Shown: one piece after another, positions 19,752 to 28,551 of the stretch | Position numbering within the stretch: the first letter of the stretch is position 1 | Layout of the letters: each line of letters starts with the position of its first letter | Origin: Akkermansiaceae bacterium | GTDB taxonomy: Bacteria > Verrucomicrobiota > Verrucomicrobiia > Verrucomicrobiales > Akkermansiaceae | NCBI GenBank assembly: GCA_905182405.1 | Contig: CAJJBQ010000001.1 | Span: forward strand, 186,001-250,000 | Reading direction: 5' to 3' | Length of the DNA: 64,000 nt | Program-made: the position numbers and the translations under genes | The notes under the pieces: model-generated | Told to the model about the DNA's origin: nothing | Database searches by the model: none | Seen by the model: only the letters and a program-made list of their open reading frames with translations

Positions 19752-20801
19752 ATGAAGACAATCTTCCTTCTCTTTGCTCTTAGTGTCGGGGCCTTTGCCC
19801 AGGGTCCGCGTCCTAGTGATCTCGGCGAATCTCCGCTTCCCCTTGGTGACCCTGGAATCGCCTGGTATCCCGAACTTGCCCAAGGCCGCGCGGAAGCGAA
19901 GCGCACGAACAAGCCGATCCTCTTTATGGCGGTTGCTTCCCAATGTGGGGGAATTTCAGGTGTCTTCTGACCGGGTTACACGGCTACGCAGAACCGTGAG
20001 TTCAGCGATAAGGAAGTGATTGCAGCGACCCGGAAGTTTGTCTGCGTCCGCATCGACTCATACGGCAGCGAGGAGAATCAGAAGATTGTCCGTTCTTATC
20101 TTGGAGGACGTTTTGAAAATACCGTTTTTTGTATTCTGGCACCCGATGGGAAGGAACGCCTGACCCGCAGTGGACGTGGGCCGGGCCAGATCTTTGGACG
20201 TCGTGGAAATCTGTCCTCTGAATTGGATAAAATTTCCGAAGAATATCGTGTCAAGAAAACGAAGATTCCTGCGGAGATGCCCAACTTCGGGACCTTCCGC
20301 ATGGCTCTAAATATTGCTTCAGGTGATCAGCGCGTGTTGGTGCTCCAGGCAGGCGAGAGCAAAGAGGCCTCGAAGAACCTTTCGGCAGCAGCTTGGTCCA
20401 AGGCCATGATCGGCCGTTTCCACTTTGATTTGGAAAAGGATGCTGCGCTTTGGAGTAAGGTGATCGAAGGAGAGAAGTCGACGAAGGGAATCATCATGAT
20501 CAATCCGGATCCCTTTGGCCAGAAGGGCAGCGTGATGGCGCAACTCCCTCTGGACGCGTCCCGGCAAGAAATAGCCAAGGCGATGAGTGAGGCCAATGCC
20601 ACCTTTGCGAAGACGACGGCGAAGAAAAGATATTCCGAGCACGTCCAGGTTGGTCGCCGGGCTGGCGTCTACTTCAAGATGCCCGTTGAATTTGGGGAAG
20701 ACCGGGATGGCGATGGCGTCATCGACAATCGTCCCGGTAAAGGAAGACGAGGAGAAGGAAGACGAGGAGAAGGAAGACGAGGAGAAGGAAGAGGGAAATA
20801 G
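19752..20801 (+). CDS. Thioredoxin-fold protein with in-frame TGA at a redox-cysteine position (selenoprotein candidate)
   Basis: From ATG 19752 a signal peptide (MKTIFLLFALSVGAFAQ) leads to NKPILFMAVASQCGGISGVF, then TGA (19968-19970, codon 73), then PGYTATQNREFSDKEVIAAT and FVCVRIDSYGSEENQ in the same frame, with no further stop until TAG at 20799. The read-through product has about 349 residues. Counting back from the F of REFSDKEV, the TGA falls exactly where thioredoxin-7/DUF255 proteins have the first cysteine of WCxxC (here F-stop-P-G-Y). Either this is selenocysteine, supported by a hairpin just downstream, or a single nonsense mutation in a cysteine codon. The C-terminus is a GRRGE repeat. 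The neighbourhood holds decayed genes, so both readings stay open. Confidence 0.6.
19979..19998 (+). promoter_or_regulatory. Stem-loop just after the in-frame TGA (possible bacterial SECIS)
   Basis: CACGG (19979-19983) pairs perfectly with CCGTG (19994-19998) around a 10-base loop, starting 9 bases after the TGA. Bacterial SECIS elements are hairpins immediately 3' of the UGA with a guanine at the start of the apical loop; here a G leads the loop if the closing G-C pair opens. The distance from the UGA to the loop is slightly shorter than the usual range. Support is moderate and only structural. Confidence 0.35.
20741..20793 (+). repeat. 15-bp tandem repeat encoding GRRGE units
   Basis: AGGAAGACGAGGAGA is repeated exactly three times (20741-20785) and starts a fourth time. 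In the thioredoxin-like frame it gives (GRRGE)n at the C-terminus. In the +1 frame, which runs into the DUF2288 gene, it gives a Lys/Glu/Asp-rich stretch. Copy number may vary between strains. Confidence 0.8.
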
Positions 20802-20841
20802 AGAGATTGCCGCGCGCGCCTTTTCCGCTCAACTTTACCTC

Positions 20842-21177
20842 ATGAGCGAAGAGTCAGAACAGATGAAATACGGGATGTTGGGTGAGGACGCCCGACCGAC
20901 CGAAGAGAAGCTCGCGAAATATCGGGGTCAGGTCGACTGGAGTTACCTCAAGCCTCACTTCGAGACTGGATCCCTGTATTTCGTTGATCCGGCGCTGACG
21001 CTTGAAACCGTGGGAGTGGCTATTTCGTCCGATGACAAGGAATCCGTTGATTCTTGGCTGAAAGCGGGAGATCTCGTGAAGATCGAGTCACTTCATGCTT
21101 CGCAATGGGAAGAGGGCGATCAACTCTTTGAGGCACTTGTGGTGTCTCCTTTTGTGGTCTGCCAGCTGGCGCTCTGA
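20842..21177 (+). CDS. DUF2288 family protein
   Basis: Starting from ATG 20842 the product has 111 residues. It matches DUF2288, with a helical N-part (RPTEEKLAKYRGQVDWSYLK), the GSLYFVDPALTLETVGVAI strand region, DDKESVDSWLKAGDLVKIE and the closing FEALVVSPFVVCQL. The family function is not established. The open frame continues upstream through the 15-bp repeat, but those residues are low-complexity and not family-like. It begins 41 bases after the thioredoxin-like gene and looks intact, in contrast to the sequences on both sides. Confidence 0.82.
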   Translation: MSEESEQMKYGMLGEDARPTEEKLAKYRGQVDWSYLKPHFETGSLYFVDPALTLETVGVAISSDDKESVDSWLKAGDLVKIESLHASQWEEGDQLFEALVVSPFVVCQLAL

Positions 21178-22161
21178 ATTTTATTAAGGCGGAGAAGCTC
21201 CTGATTCATCTCCCGGATCGTGGATGAATATGGAAGTACTTGAAGTGGGCTTGCCAGGAGAGCACCGAATTTACTTTCCTGAGGGAGAGAGATTTTATGC
21301 GGTTCTTCACGGAGGACCCGATCAGCGAGTGAATAACAGAAAAATGGAAGAGATTGAAAAACTACTGACGACCTCCTTGGAGGATTTTGCTCTAAGTCGT
21401 TCTGAAAAGAAGGTCCCGCCTTGCCCTTTCAAGAAATCACTCCGGCATTCGTCTCTTTTGAAACACTACTTGGTATTATTGGTGCCCGATGTGGAACGCG
21501 TGGCAGAGGGAGTCCCTCTTGTAGCTGGCCTCGCAAAAAGTGATCTTGGAGGAGGAAGCCGGGAAGACCAAGGCGCTTCCGGCCTTGAAGATGATGAGCA
21601 TCGGAGCTCAACAGGTCCGTTTGCTGCCGGGGCAGGAAGGATTTGTTTTCAGGATGTATGGCGTTCCGGATGAACTGGACAAACTCAGCTAGATGGTCGA
21701 AGCCATGTTCGATTCAAATCAGCCCCTAGTTTCACGGTGCCTGCGCCGCCGCTTTGGTCACACTCGAAAACAGCGTCTCGACCTTTTTGATCATCAACTG
21801 TTTCCCAGCAGCGATCACATTCATACGAAACTAGATCCCGCGAATCCGGAAAGTAGTTACCTGCGACCCACACCCTTTGGTGAAATCTTCGACGTGCTGC
21901 TGACGAGCGTGCTCCCCGAAATCGTTTCCACTTATCCCGTCATTCTCCTGGCCGGCGAATGCGTGGAACTTCGGGAGACTCGGCAGTGAGGTCTGTGGAA
22001 TCATTTCCTGGATCTCTCATAAAGTTACTGCCGGGCATGTGTTCTTGCGTGAGCTGATGGGAGGTTTTCCGGAACTGGCCTCGCAGGAGTTCACGAGCTT
22101 CAAAAGCAAAAGAACGCCGCGCATGCCCGGCATCTTTTTTCTGGAGGTTGTGGGGCCCTAG
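21178..22161 (+). pseudogene. Stretch of broken coding remnants, parent genes uncertain
   Basis: Four protein-like pieces lie in different frames. The first (21178-21412) includes KAEKLLIHLPDRG, a stop, then RIYFPEGERFYAVLHGG. It is cut by a 67-bp dispersed repeat. The second (about 21525-21692) reads LASQKVILEEEAGKTKALP and IGAQQVRLLPGQEGFVFRMY up to a TAG. The third (about 21760-21960) reads PESSYLRPTPFGEIFDVLLT and STYPVILLAGEC, resembling a stretch I associate with large verrucomicrobial glycosidase-like proteins. The fourth (about 21960-22161) reads ISWISHKVTAGHVFLRELMG and RTPRMPGIFFLEVVGP up to TAG. The frame changes and missing starts argue for decay. Confidence 0.5.
21413..21479 (+). 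repeat. 67-bp dispersed repeat, copy A
   Basis: This stretch, starting GTCCCGCCTTGCCCTTTCAA and ending ACTACTTGGTATTAT, recurs at 59967-60033 with 4 mismatches in 67 bases and no gaps. Both copies lie on the same strand and abut the broken end of a gene remnant. No inverted repeats or target duplications are obvious. Confidence 0.85.
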
Positions 22162-23474
22162 GAATTGATCTCCCAGCCTTTGCGGTAAGTTTTGCTGAGC
22201 AGCTTGTTCGCGGCTTTGTCGTTCGTGATCTGGAAGTTTTTTGCATCCCAATCGAGAGATTTTCCGGCGCGGTGGGCGAGGTTTCCGAGAAGGTTGTGCT
22301 CGATGAGGGAGCCGGAGTAGTCGAAATTACAGAGCGATTCGGTGCCATCGCGGCAGGCCTTGAGCCATTCGTTGTAGTGTCCGGCGGACGGGGCAATAGT
22401 TTGGGGCGGAGTCTTGTTGTCCTTGAATTTGGCCGAGGGGCTGAGGACATTTTTTCCATAGTCGGAGACGAGGACTCCCTCTTCGCCGATGAAGGCGACG
22501 CCGATACCCCATTTGTTGATGACGGTGTCGTTACCGACGAGGGGTTGGAGGATCGCGTTGCGACGCTTCATGCCTTCGGGACCGTGATACCAGTGCACTT
22601 TGAGGTCGTTGGGATGCTCCCAAATGATCTCCTGCCATGGGGCGGCGGCGATAGGATCGGGGTCCGGGCCATGTGACGAAATGCGGGTGGGGTGACGGAG
22701 TTTGAGGGCCCACCAAGCGAGGTCGATGAGGTGGCTGCCCATGTCACCAGGAACACCGTTTCCAAAGTCCCACCGGCGGTTCCAATTGAGGTTTCCGCCT
22801 TTCCAGTATCCCTCATTGTAGGGGCGCTCGGGTGCGGGGCCGAGCCAGACATCCCAATCGATAAAATCGGGCACGGGTTGGGCTTCAAGGATGGATTTAC
22901 TAATGGGAGTGATGCTGCGGTTGCACCAGACGTGGGCTTCTTGAACTTTGCCAATCGCTCCAGCCTGGATGAGTTCGACTGCTCGGCGGTAGTTGACTCC
23001 GGCGTGAATCTGGGTGCCCATTTGGGTTGCGATTTTTCCTTTTTGCTTGGCATATTCCTCCTGCATCCATCGTGCTTCCTGCACGGTATGGGCGAGCGGT
23101 TTTTCGCAATAGACGTGTTTGCCGGCGCGCATTGCAGCGATGGCAGCCAGAGCGTGGTGGTGGTCGGCGGTGCTGATGACGACGGCATCGATCTCAGGAT
23201 TGGAGACGACTTCACGCCAATCAGTGGTGGTTTTGGCGTCCTTAAAACGCTGCTGAACTGATTTTAGTGTGTTGCGGTTGATGTCGCAAAGGGTGTGGAT
23301 GTGTTCGCCTTTGACCCCGTTGAGGTTGGCTCCGCCGCGACCTCCGGATCCGATGACTCCGATACTAAGTTTGGAATTGGCGGACTGCGCACGGGATGCG
23401 GAGGGTGCGATCACGGAGGCGAGACCGAGGCCAACGAATTTTCGCCGGGTGAATTGTTGATGAGATTGGTTCAT
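22158..23474 (-). CDS. Gfo/Idh/MocA family oxidoreductase with Tat leader
   Basis: From ATG 23474 the product has 438 residues, with a twin-arginine leader (FTRRKFVGLGLASVIAPSAS) in the first 30. The Rossmann domain follows: KLSIGVIGSGGRGGANLNGV, the VVSNPEIDAVVISTADHHHA segment and the conserved CEKPLAHTVQEARW with its catalytic-type lysine. The C-terminal alpha/beta domain has NRRWDFGNGVPGDMGSHLID. These NAD(P)-dependent enzymes oxidise or reduce sugars and cyclitols; the exported form is very common in this phylum. The substrate is unknown. The stop overlaps that of a convergent remnant. An upstream ATG (23510) would place residues ahead of the leader. Confidence 0.92.
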   Translation of the reverse strand: MNQSHQQFTRRKFVGLGLASVIAPSASRAQSANSKLSIGVIGSGGRGGANLNGVKGEHIHTLCDINRNTLKSVQQRFKDAKTTTDWREVVSNPEIDAVVISTADHHHALAAIAAMRAGKHVYCEKPLAHTVQEARWMQEEYAKQKGKIATQMGTQIHAGVNYRRAVELIQAGAIGKVQEAHVWCNRSITPISKSILEAQPVPDFIDWDVWLGPAPERPYNEGYWKGGNLNWNRRWDFGNGVPGDMGSHLIDLAWWALKLRHPTRISSHGPDPDPIAAAPWQEIIWEHPNDLKVHWYHGPEGMKRRNAILQPLVGNDTVINKWGIGVAFIGEEGVLVSDYGKNVLSPSAKFKDNKTPPQTIAPSAGHYNEWLKACRDGTESLCNFDYSGSLIEHNLLGNLAHRAGKSLDWDAKNFQITNDKAANKLLSKTYRKGWEINS

Positions 23475-24041
23475 ATTTTCAGCGTATTTGTGGCTAATTT
23501 TGGCAAGCATGCCGTTTTGCTGTCGTTGCGCAAGATCGCGATTCTAAAAAAGATTTAGACTGGGGCGGTAACTCGTTATGGCTCATATGCCTCTATCAAA
23601 TTTTTATGATCTAAGAGATCACTTCGAAGTAGAGTTGTCTCCATAAATCTTGTTTTTTGACTTCCGAAAAAAGGCAGATTTTTATCTCTTTCGTTCATAG
23701 AGGCTCACGGAGTGCCCGTTAGGTGCGGAATGTGTGTTTGATCACTGCTGCCAGAGCGTCCCCTTGCGGCCGTTCAAAATTACGAACGCCACCACTTCAA
23801 CCATTAGCCGGACTCCGGAGAGTAAAGATGCCACTTCCCTCGCCTCTAAGCGACGTGAACTCCTGTTTTTCAAACCGACTTGCGCACTTCCACTTTGAAT
23901 CCAAGAGGGATCCCTTGAAAGAGTTGCCGTTTTTGTCCAGCGCCTTGATGAAGGATTCCTTTCACCCCCTCCAATTCCGATCTCTGCCCTCAGTCAAACG
24001 AAAGGGTTGAAAAAACAATCTCTGACCAGTAGCAGTCATGC
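23475..24041. other. Intergenic stretch without a confident gene
   Basis: This 567-bp gap lies between the divergent oxidoreductase and methyltransferase genes. A forward open frame (23723-24010) has unusual composition and matches nothing I recognise. On the reverse strand GGVRNFERPQGDALAAVIKH reads protein-like but is short and stop-bounded, perhaps a remnant or part of a repeat. Promoters for both flanking genes should lie here, but no convincing -35/-10 pair was found. Confidence 0.5.
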
Positions 24042-25028
24042 ATGGCTATTGAAATTAGTTACCGGGACCTCTCGAATCATGGAGCTATGTTGCAAGATGA
24101 AGTTCGCTGCAAAGCCTTTCGCGATGCCTTGTTTGAGGTGGTGACACCTGATTCTGTGGTCTTGGACATCGGCGCTGGGACGGGAATTCTGAGTATCTTT
24201 GCCGCCCAGGCCGGAGCAAAAAAAGTCTATGCGGTGGAGCGATCGCCTGTCGCTCAGCATGCCAAGCAAATCATCGCAGATAATGGCCTGAGTGACCGAA
24301 TCACCGTGATTCAGGGGGAAATGGAGGCCCTGGAACTGCCTGAGAAGGTTGATGTCATCGTCTCTGAATGGCTGGGCGGATATGGCGTGGATGAAAATCT
24401 CCTGCCGATTGTGATCCAGGCCCGAGACCGCTGGCTGAAGCCCGGCGGAATCATGATTCCAGGTTCAACCACCTCCTGGATGGCTCCGGCCTACGACCAG
24501 TATCTGCAGGACGAGATCGAATTCTGGTATAGCCGGCCCTACGGCGTGGACCTCACGGTTGTGGGTGATGACTCACAGCGACGCACCGAAGCCAGTTGTC
24601 ATCACATCAAAGCACAAGATCTGGCCTGCGAGGCGCAGCTGATGTGGACGGTCGATAGCCATACCTGCACCGAGGCGCAGTCCAGTGGGACTTTTGAAGC
24701 TGAGCTTGAGTTTATCTCTGCATGTGAAGGCGAGATCAATATCCTCGCAGCGTGGTTTGAAACGAAGTCTGCCAAGACCGTGGAGCTGTCCAATGCCCCG
24801 GACTGCCCGGATACCCATTGGGGACGGACGGTGTTTCCGCTTGGCGAAACCGTGCACGTGCAAAAAGGCACGCGCATCAAGGTTCATTTTGTGCATGAGC
24901 CCCATGGCAAGGGACACTCCAATGCCAAATGGAGCGTGGAGATAGAGGACTATCGTTTCCAATCTGAAGATACGACATTGTTGACGGGTGATTTTTCGGA
25001 GCCCTCCCATCCTAGCTCCCTCCAGTAA
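24042..25028 (+). CDS. PRMT-type (protein arginine N-methyltransferase-like) SAM methyltransferase
   Basis: The 328-residue protein shows the full set of arginine methyltransferase marks: motif I VLDIGAGTGILSIFAAQAGA, post-I VYAVERS, a double-E loop SEWLGGYGVDENLL (glutamates of SEW and DEN), LKPGGIMIPG and, about residue 265, DTHWGRTVFPL, the THW loop that closes the active site in eukaryotic type I/II enzymes. The C-terminal half has the beta-barrel pattern of PRMTs. The predicted role is mono- or dimethylation of arginines using S-adenosylmethionine, with unknown targets. Such enzymes are uncommon in bacteria. Its neighbours are unrelated. Confidence 0.85.
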   Translation: MAIEISYRDLSNHGAMLQDEVRCKAFRDALFEVVTPDSVVLDIGAGTGILSIFAAQAGAKKVYAVERSPVAQHAKQIIADNGLSDRITVIQGEMEALELPEKVDVIVSEWLGGYGVDENLLPIVIQARDRWLKPGGIMIPGSTTSWMAPAYDQYLQDEIEFWYSRPYGVDLTVVGDDSQRRTEASCHHIKAQDLACEAQLMWTVDSHTCTEAQSSGTFEAELEFISACEGEINILAAWFETKSAKTVELSNAPDCPDTHWGRTVFPLGETVHVQKGTRIKVHFVHEPHGKGHSNAKWSVEIEDYRFQSEDTTLLTGDFSEPSHPSSLQ

Positions 25029-25105
25029 CCAAAAAGATCCCTTGTAACGAATCCCCGGATCCGGGGAAGATGCCATGTAGCCCTCATCGAGCGCGGCCAT
25101 GGCCT

Positions 25106-25282
25106 ATGAAGAACGACCCACCCGCTAAAATCTTCTACTTCGCCACCTCCCGTTGGTCCCTCGTCATCGACGCCGCGAGCGAAGGCGATGAGTAAGCTGC
25201 CTCCGGTCTCGCCGCGCTCTGCGAAATCTATTGGCTCATCCTCAAAGAGCGCCTTCCGGATGGGATCTATCGAAAATATTGA
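25106..25282 (+). pseudogene. Remnant of an ECF sigma factor N-terminus
   Basis: From ATG 25106 the frame reads MKNDPPAKIFYFATSRWSLV, then IDAASEGDE, a TAA at 25193 and, in the same frame, AASGLAALCEIYW before another stop at 25280. FATTRWSLV...ALxxLCExYWYPLY is the characteristic start of a large planctomycete/verrucomicrobial ECF sigma-factor group. Only this N-terminal segment remains, with an internal stop and no sigma2 or sigma4 DNA-binding regions, so it cannot work as a sigma factor. Confidence 0.6.
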
Positions 25283-25344
25283 ACCCTCTCGCAAGATTCC
25301 CCTTTTGAGGTTCCCTCTGGGGTGAATTTTTGTGAGTTAGGAGC

Positions 25345-28300
25345 ATGCGTAACCTGCTCTTACTTCTCTCCGCATCCACCCTCCTCCAGGCTGAGTCTGC
25401 AGAATGGCTCCGCTATCCGGCAATTTCTCCCGATGGCGACACCGTCGTCTTCACCCACGGCGCGGACCTCTACTCCGTCGCCAGTAAAGGCGGCACCGCC
25501 ACTCAGCTGACCCAGCACGTCACCCGCGAGTTTCATCCGGTCTGGTCAAACGATGGTAAATGGATCGCCTTCGCCTCGGATCGCCATGGAAATAACGATG
25601 TCTTCCGCATGCCTGCACAGGGCGGCCCGGCCGAGCGCCTCACCTTCCACTCAAATCACGACATCCCCTGGGCTTTCACGGCTGATGGCTCCGGCATCAT
25701 TTTCACTTCCACTCGTCAGGACGCCGCCGCCTCGATGGATATCCCGAACCGTCGCATCGGTGAACTCTACCAGGTCTCGATGAAAGGCGGCGAGCCCACC
25801 CAGCTTTTCACCACACCTGCCGAATATCTGAACATCTCCGAAAAGGGAACGCATTTCCTCTACCATGACCGCAAGGGCTACGAGGACGACTGGCGCAAGC
25901 ACCATCAGTCATCGGTGACCCGCGACATCTGGATCTATGACGCCCAATCAAAGCAGCATCGCCAGCTCACCGATTTCCCCGGGGAAGATCGCAATCCCGT
26001 TTGGGCCGAAAAAGAAGACTATCTTTACCTCTCCGAAATGAGCGGCTCCTCCAACGTTTGGAAAGGCTCCCTAAAGGAAGGCACCGAGCCCCAGCAAATC
26101 ACCAGCTTTGAAAAACACCCCGTTCGCTTCCTCTCCCGCTCGCAGAAAGGCCGCCTCGCCTATAGCTTTGATGGTTCCCTATACGTGCAGAACAAGCTCG
26201 ACGCCAAACCTCGCAAGCTCGAGGTCACCATCCGCAGCGCGGAAAAGATGAACTCCGAGATGGTTAGCTTCTCCCAAGACATCACCGAGATGACTGCATC
26301 GCCCGATGGAAAAGAGATCGCCTTCATCGCCCGTGGCGAAATCTTTGTCACCTCCGTCGAGCACAAGACGACCCGCCGCATTACCAATAGCCCCGAGCAG
26401 GAACGCAGCGTCGATTTCCACCCCGACGGCCGCAAGCTCGTCTACGCCTCCGAGCGAAATGGCAGCTGGAACCTCTACACCAGCGAAATCGCCCGTGAGG
26501 AAGAGAAGCACTTCTACCTCGCCACCGTCCTTACCGAGAAGCCGCTTCTTACCACCGATGACGAAACTTTCCAGCCGCTCTACTCGCCCGATGGAGATTC
26601 CATCGCCTACCTCCAAGACCGCGAGCAGCTTATGGTTCTCGACGTCGAGGTCCGCAAATCGATTCAGATCCTCGATAGCTCACGCGCCTATTCCTACTCG
26701 GATGGCGACATCAGCTACCAGTGGTCACCCGATAGTAAAAACCTCCTCACCATGGCTCTTCAGAAAGACCGCTGGGCCGAAAATGTCTTTCTCATTACCG
26801 CCGATGGCAATGGTGAGCTCATCGATCTCACTCGGAATGGCTACTATGACATGAGCCCGCAGTGGGCATGGAATGGCGAAGGCATCCTCTGGATCTCAAA
26901 CCGCCACGGTAAGAAGAACCACGGCAGCTGGGGCTACGAGCTCGACGTCTACGCCGGCTTCCTCACCAACCGCGCCCACCGCCTTTTTAAGATGAGCGAG
27001 GATGAACGCGACCTCATCGATGATGAAGCCTGGGAAAAGCTCTTCGAAGAAAACAAGCCGCTCGATCCGCAGGGCAGCGTCGACCGCATCGAGCGCCTCA
27101 CCATTCACTCCACCTACCTTGAAGGAATGGCTCTCTCGCCCAACGGCCGCGAGCTTTACTACATGGCCAAGGACCGCGATGAGCACAAGATCTGGGTCCG
27201 CCATCTCTACAAGGATGAGACCAAAGTCCTTGGCACCATCAGTGGCGCGAAAGATAACGACGCTCCTTCCGCCCTCGAGATTAGCAAGGATGGCGAAAAA
27301 CTCTTCGTCATCTCCGCCGGCCGCCTTTACGAAGTTAGCACCAAGGATGGCAAAGCCAAGCCGCTCCAGAAGTCCGGCGAAATGAATATTGACCGCGCCG
27401 CCGAGCGCGAAGAAATGTTCGAGCACGTTTGGCGTCAGGTCCGCGAGAAATTCCACCGCACCGACCTCCACGGAGTCGATTGGGATTTCTACCGTAAGGA
27501 GTACGAAAAGTTTCTTCCTACCATCAATAACAACTACGACTACGTCGAAATGCTCAGCGAGCTCCTCGGCGAACTCAATGCCTCCCACACCGGCGCCCGC
27601 CACTATCCCAAGTATGGTTCTGCCGATTCCACTGCCTCGCTCGGCATCATCGCTGATTCAGCTCACAACGGCCCCGGCATTAAGATCCTCGAAGTTATTG
27701 ACCGCAGTCCGCTCGCCATTCTCGATGAGCCCGTCGACGCCGGAACTATCATTGAAAAACTGAACGGAGAGCCCATCGCCGGAGGCGAAAACATTTCCAA
27801 ACGGCTCAACCGCCTCGCTGGAAAGCGCATCCTTCTCACCCTCAAGACGCCCGATGATAAAGAGCGCGAAGAGGTCATCCGCCCTATCAGCCTTCGGGCC
27901 GAAGGCGAACTTCTCTACAAGCGCTGGATCAAAAGGATGCGTGAAGAAACCGAGCGCCTCTCCGAAGGAAAGATCGGCTTCGTCCACATCCGCGGCATGA
28001 ATGACGGCTCCTTCCGTGACCTCTTCTCACAAGTCTTCGGCTACCACTCCGATAAAAAGGCCCTCATCGTCGATACCCGCTTCAATGGCGGCGGTTGGCT
28101 CACCGAAGACCTCACCTCCTTCCTCAGCGGCGAAGCCTTCCTCCGCTTCTACCCCCGCGAGCAGGAGAAGATCGGCGGCGAACCCTTCTTCCGCTGGGAC
28201 CGCCCCTCCGCCGTCATCATGGGCGAGGGCAACTACTCTGACGCCCACATCTTCCCATACGCCTACAAGACGCTTGGCATCGGAAAGCTCGTCGGTATGC

Positions 28301-28551
28301 CCGTTCCGGGAACCGGCACCGCCGTCTGGTGGGAACACCTCATTGATCAAGAAATCCTCTTTGGCATCCCGCAGACTTCCACTCTTGATACTCAAGGTAA
28401 TTACCTTGAAAACACCCAACTCGAGCCCGACCTCAAAGTCGCCAATACTCCCGAGAATCGCCAAGCCGGAAAAGACCGACAGCTAGAAGCCGCCGTCAAA
28501 CACCTCCTCACCCTCCCCGATCCCAAACCCTGGATCAAGCCGAAGAAGTAA
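25345..28551 (+). CDS. Tricorn-like S41 family peptidase with N-terminal beta-propeller
   Basis: The 1068-residue protein has a signal peptide (MRNLLLLLSASTLLQAESAEW), so it acts outside the cytoplasm. Residues about 20-670 are TolB/WD40-like propeller repeats (FHPVWSNDGKWIAFASDRHG, LTASPDGKEIAFIARGE, FQPLYSPDGDSIAYLQDR). A tricorn C1-like helical segment (about 685-765, VWRQVREKFHRTDLHGVDWD) is followed by a PDZ domain (about 775-850, LDEPVDAGTIIEKLNGEPI) and the S41 core (about 875-1040) with LIVDTRFNGGGWLTEDL and GNYSDAHIFPYAYKTLGIG, whose serine is the expected nucleophile. Tricorn proteases trim peptides. It appears to be transcribed alone. Confidence 0.94.
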   Translation: MRNLLLLLSASTLLQAESAEWLRYPAISPDGDTVVFTHGADLYSVASKGGTATQLTQHVTREFHPVWSNDGKWIAFASDRHGNNDVFRMPAQGGPAERLTFHSNHDIPWAFTADGSGIIFTSTRQDAAASMDIPNRRIGELYQVSMKGGEPTQLFTTPAEYLNISEKGTHFLYHDRKGYEDDWRKHHQSSVTRDIWIYDAQSKQHRQLTDFPGEDRNPVWAEKEDYLYLSEMSGSSNVWKGSLKEGTEPQQITSFEKHPVRFLSRSQKGRLAYSFDGSLYVQNKLDAKPRKLEVTIRSAEKMNSEMVSFSQDITEMTASPDGKEIAFIARGEIFVTSVEHKTTRRITNSPEQERSVDFHPDGRKLVYASERNGSWNLYTSEIAREEEKHFYLATVLTEKPLLTTDDETFQPLYSPDGDSIAYLQDREQLMVLDVEVRKSIQILDSSRAYSYSDGDISYQWSPDSKNLLTMALQKDRWAENVFLITADGNGELIDLTRNGYYDMSPQWAWNGEGILWISNRHGKKNHGSWGYELDVYAGFLTNRAHRLFKMSEDERDLIDDEAWEKLFEENKPLDPQGSVDRIERLTIHSTYLEGMALSPNGRELYYMAKDRDEHKIWVRHLYKDETKVLGTISGAKDNDAPSALEISKDGEKLFVISAGRLYEVSTKDGKAKPLQKSGEMNIDRAAEREEMFEHVWRQVREKFHRTDLHGVDWDFYRKEYEKFLPTINNNYDYVEMLSELLGELNASHTGARHYPKYGSADSTASLGIIADSAHNGPGIKILEVIDRSPLAILDEPVDAGTIIEKLNGEPIAGGENISKRLNRLAGKRILLTLKTPDDKEREEVIRPISLRAEGELLYKRWIKRMREETERLSEGKIGFVHIRGMNDGSFRDLFSQVFGYHSDKKALIVDTRFNGGGWLTEDLTSFLSGEAFLRFYPREQEKIGGEPFFRWDRPSAVIMGEGNYSDAHIFPYAYKTLGIGKLVGMPVPGTGTAVWWEHLIDQEILFGIPQTSTLDTQGNYLENTQLEPDLKVANTPENRQAGKDRQLEAAVKHLLTLPDPKPWIKPKK

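Noticed and set aside
21707..21720. GTTCGATTC, which resembles the T-loop of a tRNA
   Set aside because: No acceptor stem, anticodon arm or D-loop can be built around it; it lies inside a coding remnant.
23723..24010. Forward 95-residue frame upstream of the methyltransferase gene
   Set aside because: Its composition is unlike neighbouring genes, and it has no ribosome-binding site and no recognisable motif.
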